Source of the DNA: Ruminococcaceae bacterium UBA1734
Lineage (GTDB): Bacteria; Bacillota; Clostridia; Oscillospirales; Acutalibacteraceae
NCBI GenBank assembly: GCA_002315765.1
Contig: DCIE01000070.1
Location: 22,596-86,595, forward strand
Reading direction: 5' to 3'
DNA: 64,000 bases
In this document: one piece after another, positions 1-8,599 of the stretch
How positions within the stretch are numbered: position 1 is the first letter of the stretch
Layout: each line of letters opens with the position of its first letter
Translations under genes and position numbers: made by a program
The notes under the pieces: generated by a model
Seen by the model: the letters and a program-made list of their open reading frames with translations, nothing else
Told to the model about the DNA's origin: nothing
Databases searched by the model: none

Positions 1-1
1 C

Positions 2-133
2 GGTTGCACTTGTGCTATTGAAAAGGGATTTCAGCACGGCGGAGATGAACTTCGCAAACAGGGCATAAGGGTTGAATCTCTTGCAATTGTGGAAGAAATG
101 AATTCTTCCGGTATTTATTTCAGATGTAATTAA
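2..133 (+). CDS. xpt: Xanthine phosphoribosyltransferase, C-terminal end (partial)
   Basis: This is the last 43 residues of a gene that starts before the window. The tail carries the run [20 protein letters not shown] followed by SLAIVEEM, which matches the C-terminal part of Xpt, where the family has an IEK-F--G---L---G-RVESLA pattern. Xpt transfers phosphoribose from PRPP to xanthine (and less well to guanine) in the cytoplasm for purine salvage. The stop lies 39 bases before the start of a BMP-type nucleoside-binding lipoprotein, which supports a purine salvage operon. With only the tail visible, a related purine phosphoribosyltransferase cannot be excluded. Any purine riboswitch would lie upstream of the window. 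Confidence 0.72.
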   Translation, partial: GCTCAIEKGFQHGGDELRKQGIRVESLAIVEEMNSSGIYFRCN

Positions 134-172
134 AAATTACATAAATTTAAAAAATTTTTGGGGGAAACAAAA

Positions 173-1393
173 ATGAAAAAGTTATTGGCACTTGTACTCG
201 CTTTAGTAATGATTATGTCATTTGCTGCTTGCGGTACCGAAAAATCAGGAGATTCTAACAGCTCCGGCAATCTTTCAAACCTTAAAGTTGGTATGATTAC
301 TCTTCACGACGATTCTTCAACCTACGATAAGAACTTTATCGAGGCTATGTATCGTGCTCTTGACAACCTTGGTATGAGCAAAGACCAACTTGTTCTTTAT
401 ACCGGTGTTGCTGAAACAGAAGACTGCTACAACAAGGCTAAAGAATGTGTTAATCAGGGTTGTAAGGTTGTATTCGGTGATTCATTCGGTCATGAAGATT
501 ATTTAATTCAGGCTGCCGGTGAATTTTCCGATGTAAAGTTCTGCCACGCAACAGGTACTAAGGCTCACACAGCCGGTCTTGATAACTTCTCAAATGCTTT
601 TGCTTCTATTTATGAAGGCCGTTATGCTGCAGGTATTGCCGCAGGTATGAAGCTTAATGAAATGATTAAGGCAGGTACAATTACTGCTGACAAGGCTCTT
701 ATGGGTTATGTTGGTGCTTATACTTATGCTGAGGTTATGTCAGGTTACTCTGCTTTCTATCTCGGTGCTAAATCAGTTTGCCCAACCGTTAAGATGAATG
801 TTAAGTTCACAGGTTCTTGGTATGATTACGATAAGGAAAAGGCTGCTGCCGAATCTTTAATCACCGGCGGATGCGTTCTTATTTCTCAACATGCTGACTC
901 TTACGGTGCTCCTGAAGCTTGTGAAGCTGTCGGTGTTCCGAATGTTTCTTACAACGGTTCAACAAAGGATGTAGGTCCAAAGACATACATTGTTTCTTCC
1001 AAAATTGACTGGACTCCTTACTTTGAGTATATGATTAATTGCACTGCCGAAGGCAAGACAATTGATAAGGACTGGACAGGTACTGTTGAGACAGGTTCTG
1101 TTAAGTTACTTGAAGTTAATACAGATGTTGCCGCAGAAGGAACACAAGAGGCTATTGATAAGGCTCTTGCTGATTTCAAGGCAGGTACTCTTAAGGTATT
1201 TGATACTTCTACATTTACTGTTGGCGGCAAGACACTTGATTCTTACACCGCTGATGTTAATTCGGACGAGAAGTTTGAACCTGATACCGAGGTTGTTGCT
1301 AACGGTGTATTTGAGGAATCAAAGTACCGTTCCGCTCCTTACTTCAATGTTGAAGTTGACGGTATCACATTGTTAGACCGTAACTACGGCTGA
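173..1393 (+). CDS. BMP family lipoprotein, purine nucleoside ABC transporter substrate-binding protein
   Basis: About 406 residues. The first 20 are a lipoprotein signal peptide with basic MKK, a hydrophobic core and a lipobox ending FAAC, so the mature protein should be lipid-anchored at Cys20. The body (VGMITLHDD near residue 40, then NFIEAMYRAL) follows the BMP/Med fold of PnrA and the Bacillus NupN nucleoside-binding lipoproteins. The ATG at 173 is preferred because GGGGGAAA lies just before it; an in-frame TTG at 158 has no such site. An ATPase and two permeases follow in order, and xpt precedes it, so purine nucleosides are the likely ligand. A hairpin after the stop probably sets the binding protein at a higher level than the membrane parts. 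Confidence 0.88.
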   Translation: MKKLLALVLALVMIMSFAACGTEKSGDSNSSGNLSNLKVGMITLHDDSSTYDKNFIEAMYRALDNLGMSKDQLVLYTGVAETEDCYNKAKECVNQGCKVVFGDSFGHEDYLIQAAGEFSDVKFCHATGTKAHTAGLDNFSNAFASIYEGRYAAGIAAGMKLNEMIKAGTITADKALMGYVGAYTYAEVMSGYSAFYLGAKSVCPTVKMNVKFTGSWYDYDKEKAAAESLITGGCVLISQHADSYGAPEACEAVGVPNVSYNGSTKDVGPKTYIVSSKIDWTPYFEYMINCTAEGKTIDKDWTGTVETGSVKLLEVNTDVAAEGTQEAIDKALADFKAGTLKVFDTSTFTVGGKTLDSYTADVNSDEKFEPDTEVVANGVFEESKYRSAPYFNVEVDGITLLDRNYG

Positions 1394-1415
1394 TAAATAA
1401 TTTATATTTTTCGGT

Positions 1416-1437
1416 AAAGCGGGCGAAAACCCGCTTT
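1416..1437 (+). terminator. Hairpin between binding protein and ATPase genes
   Basis: AAAGCGGG (1416-1423) pairs perfectly with CCCGCTTT (1430-1437) over a six-base loop, and a short GTTTTC tract follows. It sits 22 bases after the lipoprotein stop and 31 before the ATPase start. Such hairpins after binding-protein genes usually act as partial terminators or as 3' RNA stabilisers, giving excess binding protein. The weak U tract argues for partial read-through. Confidence 0.65.
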
Positions 1438-1468
1438 GCTGTTTTCTATTATAATAAAGGAGTTTTGT

Positions 1469-3067
1469 ATGGAAAAGAATAATATTGCGCTTGAACTCCG
1501 TAATATCACAAAACGATTCGGAACGAAGGTCGTTGCTAATAAAAATGTGTCTTTGACACTTTATAAAAATGAAATTCTTTCCTTGCTCGGTGAGAACGGT
1601 TCCGGAAAAACAACACTTATGAATATGATTTCCGGTATATATTTTCCGGACGAGGGCGAGATTTTAATTGACGGAAAACCTGCTGTAATTGCTTCTCCGA
1701 AGGATGCTTATAATTACAAGATAGGTATGATACATCAGCATTTCAAACTTGTTGACACTTTTACGGCTGCCGAGAACATTATTTTAGGAAATAACGAGCC
1801 GTATAATCTTAAAGTAGTAAATTCCCGTGTTAAAGAAATTGCTTCTAAATACGGTTTTGATATTGAACCTAAAAAGAAAATTCACGAAATGTCGGTTTCG
1901 GAAAAGCAGACTGTTGAGATTATTAAGGTTTTGTATCGTGGTGCCGATATACTAATTCTTGACGAACCTACCGCTGTTTTGACTCCACAGGAAATCGACA
2001 AGTTGTTCACCATTCTTCGCAAAATGCGTAATGACGGTAAAGCAATAATCATTATTACACATAAGTTAAACGAAGTTATGTCAATTTCAGATAGGGTTTC
2101 GGTACTTAGAAAAGGTGAATACATAGGCACGGTTAATACCTGCGATACCTCCGAAAAAGACCTTACCGAAATGATGGTCGGCAAAAAGGTTGACCTTAAA
2201 ATTGACAGAGTGATTATAGAAAAGAAAAAACCATTACTTGAAATCCGTGATTTAACCGTAAATTCCGATATAGGAAGCAAGGCAATAAAAAATGTAAATT
2301 TCTATATCAGAGGCGGAGAAATCCTCGGTGTTGCGGGTATTTCCGGTTGCGGACAAAAGGAATTGTGCGAGGCTATTGCCGGTCTTCGTCCTATATCTTC
2401 CGGCGCTATTATGCACGAGGGTGAATCTATAGTAGGTATGCCTACTCGTGAGATAATAAACCGTGGAATTTCTATGAGCTTTATCCCTGAGGATAGACTC
2501 GGAATGGGACTTGCACCGTCGTTTTCCATGACCGATAATATGATGCTCAAAACTTATAACGAAGGAAAAACACCATTTGTAAACAGGGCTGATGCTCGTA
2601 AGAGAGCAAAGGAACTTATTAAAAAATTAGGTATTGTTACCCCGTCTACCGAAACACCTGTCAGAAGACTTTCGGGCGGTAATGTTCAAAAAATACTTGT
2701 CGGCAGAGAAATTGAGTCAAGCCCTAATGTTATTATTACGGCTTATCCCGTTCGTGGACTTGATATTAACTCATCATACCAAATTTACGATATTCTTAAT
2801 GAACAAAAGAAAAAAGGTGTCGGTGTACTTTTTGTCGGCGAAGACCTTGATGTAATGATTGCACTTTGCGATAAAATTTTGGTATTATGCCACGGAGAGG
2901 TTATGGGAGTTGTTCACGCATCTAAGACAACCAAAGAGGAAATCGGTCTTATGATGACCGGCTCACTTGATAAATCCGAAATTAAAGAGTACGGAAAAGC
3001 CAAGGACAGTAACCTTTCTGAAGAACAGTGGAAAAATGTTGACAAAGAAACGGAGGATGCAGAATGA
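1469..3067 (+). CDS. Nucleoside ABC transporter, double ATP-binding protein
   Basis: About 532 residues with two nucleotide-binding domains in tandem, as in RbsA/NupO-type importers. The first has Walker A GENGSGKTT (around residue 47), signature MSVSEKQ and Walker B ILILDEPTAVLT. The second has a degenerate Walker A (GISGCGQKE), a canonical RLSGGNVQK signature and a degenerate Walker B (VIITAYPVRGLD). That asymmetry is normal for this family. AAAGGAG lies 6 bases upstream of the ATG at 1469, so the longer upstream reading from 1436 is not used. The stop overlaps the start of the first permease (ATGA), showing translational coupling. It powers uptake through the two permeases that follow. Confidence 0.92.
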   Translation: MEKNNIALELRNITKRFGTKVVANKNVSLTLYKNEILSLLGENGSGKTTLMNMISGIYFPDEGEILIDGKPAVIASPKDAYNYKIGMIHQHFKLVDTFTAAENIILGNNEPYNLKVVNSRVKEIASKYGFDIEPKKKIHEMSVSEKQTVEIIKVLYRGADILILDEPTAVLTPQEIDKLFTILRKMRNDGKAIIIITHKLNEVMSISDRVSVLRKGEYIGTVNTCDTSEKDLTEMMVGKKVDLKIDRVIIEKKKPLLEIRDLTVNSDIGSKAIKNVNFYIRGGEILGVAGISGCGQKELCEAIAGLRPISSGAIMHEGESIVGMPTREIINRGISMSFIPEDRLGMGLAPSFSMTDNMMLKTYNEGKTPFVNRADARKRAKELIKKLGIVTPSTETPVRRLSGGNVQKILVGREIESSPNVIITAYPVRGLDINSSYQIYDILNEQKKKGVGVLFVGEDLDVMIALCDKILVLCHGEVMGVVHASKTTKEEIGLMMTGSLDKSEIKEYGKAKDSNLSEEQWKNVDKETEDAE

Positions 3068-4185
3068 GTATTAATACAAAAAAGCGTGAACCTCTGTTTC
3101 ACATTTTTAAAAACGATGCTATACCTTGGCATAAATCTTTGATTATTCGATTAATTGCCATTTTAATAGCTCTTGTAACAGTCGGAATATTAAGTATGAT
3201 TTTGATAAAGGAAAATCCGTTTTTAATATTCAAGGCAATGATTGACGGCGCTTTTATTGATATTTGGACCTTGCTTCAAAACACTGCTTTGCTGTTAATG
3301 TTCGGACTTGCGGTAATTCCTGCTTTCCAAATGAAATTTTGGAACTTAGGTGCAAACGGACAGGTGTTAATCGGCTGTCTTTCTGCAATTGCCTGTATGA
3401 AATTCCTGCCCGAGAAAATGCCCGGAATTTCCAACGGACTCTTAATATTTATTATGTTAATAACAAGTATTGTTTTCTCTTGCATTTGGTCGGTTATTCC
3501 TGCCGTTTTTAAGGCTTTTTTCAACACAAACGAAACTCTGTTTACACTAATGATGAATTACATAGCACTTACCCTTGTTGATTATTTCGTATTTACTTGG
3601 GATAAAACCGGTTCGGGTAGTATCGGTATCGTTAATCTTCTTAACGGTAAAAAAGGTTGGATTCCCGATTTTGGCAACAAGTATGTTTTGGCGATAATCG
3701 TTGCTGTTATTATGACTGCAATAATGTTTGTCTATATGAGATACACCAAACACGGTTTTGAAGTTCAGCTTGTCGGAGAAAGTGTTAATACCGCTAAGTA
3801 TGTTGGTATTAATGTAAAAAAGGTAATTATCAGGACCTTACTATTCGGCGGTATAATTTGCGGTATTCTCGGATTTTTATATGCCGGTTCCGTTTCTCAT
3901 ACAATCAACAAAGAGGTCGGCGGTCTTGGCTTTACCGCAATTCTTGTTGCTTGGCTTGCAAGTTTTGACCCTGCAATTATGATGCTTACATCTTTCTTTG
4001 TGGTTTTCCTTGATACAGGTTCAAAGTATGTTTCCACACAGTTCCAGCTTAACAGTAATGACTACGCTAATATCGTTGTGGGCATAATTTTCTTCTTTGT
4101 TATCGGCTGTGAATTCTTCATAAGATATAAGGTTCAACTTAATATAAAAAGTTCAAAAAAGTCTGAAGGGAAGGTGAACGGTTAA
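3064..4185 (+). CDS. Nucleoside ABC transporter permease 1
   Basis: 373 residues, rich in hydrophobic segments, of the BPD_transp_2 (RbsC/NupP-like) permease family. After a cytoplasmic start of about 25 residues there are roughly nine to ten membrane helices. The stretch FWNLGANGQVLIGCLSAIA and the late EVGGLGFTAILVAWLA are typical of BMP-system permeases, in which a large paralogue is paired with a shorter one. It overlaps the ATPase gene by 4 bases and the second permease by one base (TAATG), so all three are made together. The substrate is inferred from the BMP lipoprotein and xpt upstream. Confidence 0.9.
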   Translation: MSINTKKREPLFHIFKNDAIPWHKSLIIRLIAILIALVTVGILSMILIKENPFLIFKAMIDGAFIDIWTLLQNTALLLMFGLAVIPAFQMKFWNLGANGQVLIGCLSAIACMKFLPEKMPGISNGLLIFIMLITSIVFSCIWSVIPAVFKAFFNTNETLFTLMMNYIALTLVDYFVFTWDKTGSGSIGIVNLLNGKKGWIPDFGNKYVLAIIVAVIMTAIMFVYMRYTKHGFEVQLVGESVNTAKYVGINVKKVIIRTLLFGGIICGILGFLYAGSVSHTINKEVGGLGFTAILVAWLASFDPAIMMLTSFFVVFLDTGSKYVSTQFQLNSNDYANIVVGIIFFFVIGCEFFIRYKVQLNIKSSKKSEGKVNG

Positions 4186-5135
4186 TGTTTACTTCAATTC
4201 TTGTAAATGCAATCAGAATGGGTACTATTTTCCTTTTCGGTTGTATCGGTGAAATTTTCACAGAAAAAGCCGGACACCTTAACCTCGGTATTCCCGGTAT
4301 TATGTGTATAGGTGCTACCGGTGGTGCTGTTGCTATTTCTTTGTTCGGTGCGAATGTCAGTTCACCGCTTCTTGTATTTTTATCTATACTTTTCGCAATG
4401 ATTTTTTCTGCACTTGCAGGTTTGCTTTATACCTTCTTAACAGTAACCTTACAGGCAAACCAAAATGTAACAGGTCTTACCCTTACAACCTTCGGTGTAG
4501 GCTTTATGAAATTCTTTTCCAAAAGAATTTACGACCAAAAGTTGTTTGTTTCCTTAAGTCCTGCTTTTCAAAATTTATTTGGATTAAAGGACAGCTCAAA
4601 TCCTTTCGTACAAATCTTTCTATCACACGGAATTTTAGTTTACATTGCTGTTATAATTGCAATTGTTTCCTCTTGGTTCCTAAACAAATCTCGTTCGGGT
4701 TTATACTTAAGGTCAATTGGTGAAAGCCCTGCAACCGCCGATGCCGTTGGTATTAATGTGTCTCTTTATAAGTACATATTTATCACATTAGGCTCTGCTA
4801 TTGCCGGACTTGGCGGTTTATACTATATTATGGACCGTTCCAGCGGTACTCAAATTGCCGAAGCTGCCATTGACTCCTTCGGTTGGATGTCGGTTGCCTT
4901 GGTAATTGCCTCTATGTGGAAACCAATGCTTGCGGCAGTAGGTTCCATTGTTTTCGGTGGACTTTCTATACTCGATGCGATGCTTAAAACCCTTTCGCTG
5001 TCCCAACAAAAAATATTCGCTATCTTCCCGTATTTGCTGACAGTTCTTGTTCTCGTTCTTTCAAGTGTACTTAAAAACAAGAACACGCAACCACCGGCAC
5101 ATTTGGGACTTCCGTATTACCGAGAAGATAGGTAA
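4185..5135 (+). CDS. Nucleoside ABC transporter permease 2
   Basis: 316 residues, the shorter second permease (NupQ-like) of the BMP system. It has about eight hydrophobic segments. The early IFTEKAGHLNLGIPGIM motif is a hallmark of this family, and a later conserved block reads IGESPATADAVGINVSLYKY. Its start overlaps the stop of permease 1 (TAATG). It is the last gene of the transporter; a hairpin follows 14 bases after the stop. The two permeases form the heterodimeric channel for nucleoside import. Confidence 0.9.
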   Translation: MFTSILVNAIRMGTIFLFGCIGEIFTEKAGHLNLGIPGIMCIGATGGAVAISLFGANVSSPLLVFLSILFAMIFSALAGLLYTFLTVTLQANQNVTGLTLTTFGVGFMKFFSKRIYDQKLFVSLSPAFQNLFGLKDSSNPFVQIFLSHGILVYIAVIIAIVSSWFLNKSRSGLYLRSIGESPATADAVGINVSLYKYIFITLGSAIAGLGGLYYIMDRSSGTQIAEAAIDSFGWMSVALVIASMWKPMLAAVGSIVFGGLSILDAMLKTLSLSQQKIFAIFPYLLTVLVLVLSSVLKNKNTQPPAHLGLPYYREDR

Positions 5136-5148
5136 ATATTCACTAACG

Positions 5149-5179
5149 ATAAACCCTTGGCTGTTGGTCAGGGGTTTAT
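5149..5179 (+). terminator. Terminator after the nucleoside transporter operon
   Basis: ATAAACCC (5149-5156) pairs with GGGTTTAT (5172-5179) across a 15-base loop, followed by an AT-rich tail without a clean U run. It separates the transporter from the histidine operon promoter at 5221. It is moderate in strength by eye. Confidence 0.55.
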
Positions 5180-5220
5180 ATTATATTAAAAAAATATATA
5201 CTATTATATTAATATTAATG

Positions 5221-5249
5221 TTGACAAATTGTTTGCCCGATGTTATACT
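5221..5249 (+). promoter_or_regulatory. Sigma-A promoter of the histidine operon
   Basis: TTGACA (5221-5226), a 17-base spacer and TATACT (5244-5249) make a near-consensus housekeeping promoter. The untranslated leader to the first ATG at 5302 is only about 45 bases, too short for a T-box or a histidine leader-peptide attenuator. Control is therefore more likely by a repressor, and the first gene encodes a TrpR-like DNA-binding protein. No clear palindromic operator was found by eye between 5250 and 5301. Confidence 0.85.
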
Positions 5250-5301
5250 GTATTTATTATATCACATTAGTGTAGTAAAGTATTAAAGCGAGGTTTTTAT
5301 A

Positions 5302-5595
5302 ATGGTGAATTGGCATGATGAATCAACCGATAAATTGTGTGAAGCATTATTGACTTTAAAAACAAAAGAAGAATGTTACGAATTTTTAGAGGACTTGTGT
5401 ACAATTAAAGAAGTTCTTGACTTTTCGCAGCGATTGTCCGTTGCAATTCTTCTTGATAAGAAAACAAGTTACAATGCAATCAGCCAAAAAACCGGTGCAA
5501 GTACCGCCACAATAAGCAGAGTTTCTAAATGCTTTGAATACGGTTCAGGCGGATATAAAAGTGTAATTAATAAATTAAACGGTGATACTAAATGA
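5302..5595 (+). CDS. yerC: YerC/HisR family TrpR-like regulator
   Basis: 97 residues, the usual length for the YerC/YecD branch of the TrpR superfamily. The segment EEFLDFSQR-like (here KEVLDFSQRLSVA) followed by the helix-turn-helix YNAISQKTGASTATISRVSKC is diagnostic. These proteins are thought to repress histidine biosynthesis genes in Firmicutes, with histidine as co-effector. Here it is the first gene behind the operon promoter and its stop overlaps the hisZ start (ATGA), so it would be auto-regulating and made in fixed ratio with the enzymes. GAGG lies 9 bases before the ATG. The family call is firm; the regulatory role is inferred from position. Confidence 0.88.
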   Translation: MVNWHDESTDKLCEALLTLKTKEECYEFLEDLCTIKEVLDFSQRLSVAILLDKKTSYNAISQKTGASTATISRVSKCFEYGSGGYKSVINKLNGDTK

Positions 5596-6683
5596 TTAAC
5601 GAAACATTAATGAGCTTTGAAGAAATATCCGCATACAATCTTCGTACTTTATATCAAAAATACGGATATTCCCCTTATGAAATGGGTAAGTTTGAAGAAT
5701 ACGAGCTTTATGTTCGCAATAAGGATTTTCTTGTCAGTGATAGGGTAATTACATTTAACGACACCAATGGAAAATTAATGGCACTAAAACCTGATGTAAC
5801 CTTGTCGATTATTAAAAACGGGGAAGATGCTCAAAATACAAAACAAAAAGTTTTCTATAACGAAAATGTTTACAGAGTTAGCGAAACAACCCATCATTTC
5901 AAAGAAATAATGCAGACCGGACTTGAATGTATCGGGGATATTGATATTTATGATATTTATGAAACAATATGCCTTGCCGCCGAGAGCCTCTCGGTATTTT
6001 CCAAGGAATTTTGCATTGAAATAAGCAATTTGAGTTTTGTAAGTGATGTTATCGCCTCTGTTTGTAATGATGCGGATTTTGCCCCAAAGGTAATTAATTG
6101 TATAGCTCAAAAAAATGCACACGATTTAAAGATTATATGTAACAATTATTGTCTTAGTGAGGCTGACTATAAGAAATTATCCTGCCTGATTACGGTTTAC
6201 GGAGATAGAGAAAGTGTTGTTTCAAAGCTTGAAAAAATCTTTGATTTGCCCATAATTTCAGAGCTTAAACTACTTTCAAATATGCTTGATAATTCTAAGT
6301 ATTCCGAAAAAATCAAGTTCGATTTTTCTGTTGTAAACGATATGAATTATTACAACGGATTTGTATATAAAGGCTTTATTGACGGCATTAGTTCGGGTGT
6401 TCTTGCCGGTGGTAGATACGACAATATGATGAAAAAGATGAATAGAAAATCCGGTGCGGTGGGTTTTGCTGTTTATCTTGATAAAATCGAAAACTTATTC
6501 AGAGATAATAATAAGCAAAGTGTTGATTATCTTTTAATCTATGATGAATTTGTAAATCCTTTAAATATTGCGACTGCTGTTAAAGGTTATATAGATAAGG
6601 GTTTTTCGGTGAGTACGCAAAAGAGTATTCCCGAAAAATTAAAGTACAAAGAAATAATTGACCTTAGAAAAGCAGAAAGGTAG
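5592..6683 (+). CDS. hisZ: ATP phosphoribosyltransferase regulatory subunit HisZ
   Basis: 363 residues similar to the catalytic core of histidyl-tRNA synthetase but lacking its anticodon-binding domain. Motif-2-like LKPDVTLSI (around residue 68) and the late YYNGFVYKGF and LAGGRYDNMM blocks are present. HisZ binds histidine and is required by short-form HisG; the next gene is indeed a short HisG. Together they form the hetero-octamer that catalyses the first, feedback-inhibited step of histidine synthesis. Its start overlaps yerC by four bases. Confidence 0.93.
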   Translation: MINETLMSFEEISAYNLRTLYQKYGYSPYEMGKFEEYELYVRNKDFLVSDRVITFNDTNGKLMALKPDVTLSIIKNGEDAQNTKQKVFYNENVYRVSETTHHFKEIMQTGLECIGDIDIYDIYETICLAAESLSVFSKEFCIEISNLSFVSDVIASVCNDADFAPKVINCIAQKNAHDLKIICNNYCLSEADYKKLSCLITVYGDRESVVSKLEKIFDLPIISELKLLSNMLDNSKYSEKIKFDFSVVNDMNYYNGFVYKGFIDGISSGVLAGGRYDNMMKKMNRKSGAVGFAVYLDKIENLFRDNNKQSVDYLLIYDEFVNPLNIATAVKGYIDKGFSVSTQKSIPEKLKYKEIIDLRKAER

Positions 6684-6687
6684 GGTT

Positions 6688-7323
6688 ATGAAAATGTTAA
6701 ATATAGCTCTTCCGAAGGGTAGACTTGGGGAAAAGGTTTACTCTATGTTTGAAAATTCCGGATATGAATGTCCGTCTATAAAAGAGAATAACAGAAAACT
6801 GATTTTCGAAAACCAAGAAAAGGGTATTCGTTTTTTCTGGGTAAAGCCCTCGGATGTTTCAATATATGTTGAAAGAGGTGCCGCCGATATCGGTGTTGCA
6901 GGTAAAGATATTTTACTTGAGTATAAGCCCAATGTTTACGAGCTTTTGGACCTTAATTTAGGCAAATGCCATATGTGTGTTGCCGCAAAAAAAGAATTTT
7001 GCGAAGAAGATGTAAAGGTTTTAAAGGTTGCCACTAAATTTACCGAAATTACTACCGATTATTATTCAAAACTCGGCCGTGATATTGATATTATTAAACT
7101 TAACGGTTCCATTGAATTAGCACCCATTTTAGGTCTTTCCGATGTTATTGTTGATATTGTTGAGACCGGCACAACCCTTAAAGAAAATAATTTGGAAGTA
7201 AAAACAAAATTTCTTCCCATTAGTGCAAGACTTATTGCTAATAAATCTTCCTTTAAGTTTAAGTGTAAAGAAATCGAAAATATTGCAAATGCAATGAAAG
7301 AACAGGTTGAAAAGAATGATTAA
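6688..7323 (+). CDS. hisG: ATP phosphoribosyltransferase, short form
   Basis: 211 residues, the short form without the C-terminal ACT-like regulatory domain, consistent with hisZ beside it. It starts MKMLNIALPKGRLGE; later come ERGAADIGVAGKD and the PRPP-binding block VDIVETGTTLKENNL. It condenses ATP and PRPP to phosphoribosyl-ATP. The ATG at 6688 is chosen because AAAGGTAGGG precedes it; a reading open from 6658 lies inside hisZ and lacks a ribosome site. It overlaps hisD by eight bases. Confidence 0.95.
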   Translation: MKMLNIALPKGRLGEKVYSMFENSGYECPSIKENNRKLIFENQEKGIRFFWVKPSDVSIYVERGAADIGVAGKDILLEYKPNVYELLDLNLGKCHMCVAAKKEFCEEDVKVLKVATKFTEITTDYYSKLGRDIDIIKLNGSIELAPILGLSDVIVDIVETGTTLKENNLEVKTKFLPISARLIANKSSFKFKCKEIENIANAMKEQVEKND

Positions 7324-8599
7324 GATATATAGATACGGCGAGGTTTCCAATTCCGAAATTTTCGCAAGAGAAAACACTCTCACTAATGTGGAAGATATTG
7401 TTACCGATATTATTGAAAATGTAAAACAAAACGGTAATAAGGCTTTAAAAGAATATTCACTTAAGTTTGATAAAGCGGATATTAAAGAATTTGAGGTTTC
7501 CGCCGAGGAAATTAATGAGGCTTTTGCAAGTGTTCCTTTAGAGTTTACGGAAATTCTAAAGGAAGCCGCCGAAAATATTACGGCATTCCACGAAAAGCAA
7601 AAGAAAAACAGTTTTATAATTAATGATAAAGACGGAGTTGTCATAGGGCAAAAGGTAATACCGATTGAAAAGGTAGGCCTTTATGTTCCCGGAGGAACTG
7701 CCGCATATCCTTCCACTGTTCTTATGGACTCTATTCCTGCTAAAATTGCGGGTTGCGAGGAAATCGTTATGGTTTCACCGCCTATGAATAACGGAAAAAT
7801 CAATCCGGTTATACTCACTGCCGCCAAAATAGCAGGGGTTGATAAAATATATAAGGTTGGCGGAGCACAGGCAATTGCTGCATTAGCCTACGGTACCGAA
7901 ACTATACCAAAGGTGGATAAAATCGTAGGTCCCGGAAATGCCTTTGTTGCCGAAGCCAAAAAACAGGTTTTCGGTAAGGTTTCAATAGATATGATTGCAG
8001 GTCCAAGCGAAATATTGGTAGTTGCCGATAACACTAATAATCCCGATATTATTGCCGCCGATTTGCTCTCACAAGCCGAGCACGATAAAAATGCAAGTGC
8101 CGTTTTGGTAACCGATAGTATGGATTTTGCTACTGCTGTTTCAAACAGTCTTGAAAATCAAATTCCAAAACTGCCGAGAAATGAAATTGCAAGGGCTTCT
8201 ATTGATAAAAACGGTAAAATTATTGTTGCCGAAAACGATATTATTAAAGCGATTGACATAGCCAACGAAATCGCCCCCGAGCATTTAGAACTATGCCTTG
8301 ATAATCCTTTTGATTATCTTGATAAGATTAAACATGCCGGTTCCATATTTATGGGCAAAAACTGTCCCGAAGCATTGGGAGATTATTTTGCAGGGCCTAA
8401 TCATACCTTGCCCACAAGCGGTACTGCAAGGTTTTCTTCGCCACTTTCGGTGGATGATTTTGTAAAAAAATCCCAATACACATATTATTCCGAATCAGCA
8501 CTAAAAAAAGTTGCCGATAAAATCGCTTATTTTGCCAATAAGGAGGGCTTGGACGCACACGGAAGAAGTGCAACCGTCCGTTTTGAAAATAATGAGTAA
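7316..8599 (+). CDS. hisD: Histidinol dehydrogenase
   Basis: 427 residues from the ATG at 7316 (an in-frame TTG lies at 7307), the usual length of HisD. The family's motifs are all visible: GLYVPGGTAAYPSTVLM, VGPGNAFVAEAKK, DMIAGPSEILV, the zinc-site SQAEHD, EIAPEHLEL and AGPNHTLPTSGTARF. It oxidises L-histidinol to L-histidine in two NAD-dependent steps and needs zinc. The gene overlaps both hisG and hisC by eight bases, so it is translationally coupled on both sides. Confidence 0.96.
   Translation: MIKIYRYGEVSNSEIFARENTLTNVEDIVTDIIENVKQNGNKALKEYSLKFDKADIKEFEVSAEEINEAFASVPLEFTEILKEAAENITAFHEKQKKNSFIINDKDGVVIGQKVIPIEKVGLYVPGGTAAYPSTVLMDSIPAKIAGCEEIVMVSPPMNNGKINPVILTAAKIAGVDKIYKVGGAQAIAALAYGTETIPKVDKIVGPGNAFVAEAKKQVFGKVSIDMIAGPSEILVVADNTNNPDIIAADLLSQAEHDKNASAVLVTDSMDFATAVSNSLENQIPKLPRNEIARASIDKNGKIIVAENDIIKAIDIANEIAPEHLELCLDNPFDYLDKIKHAGSIFMGKNCPEALGDYFAGPNHTLPTSGTARFSSPLSVDDFVKKSQYTYYSESALKKVADKIAYFANKEGLDAHGRSATVRFENNE

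Noticed and set aside
1062..1376. Open frame of about 100 codons inside the lipoprotein gene
   Set aside because: Out-of-frame shadow with repetitive leucine and serine content and no ribosome site; the lipoprotein frame has full family motifs.
4304..4723. Open frame of 139 codons within permease 2
   Set aside because: Cysteine- and phenylalanine-rich shadow of a membrane protein gene, with no start signal.
5250..5301. T-box, histidine leader peptide or palindromic operator before the his operon
   Set aside because: The leader is about 45 bases; no histidine-rich frame, no specifier loop and no convincing palindrome was seen.
7129..7644. Minus-strand frame of 171 codons across hisG and hisD
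   Set aside because: Antisense shadow; both his genes are certain and this frame has no ribosome site or recognisable motif.
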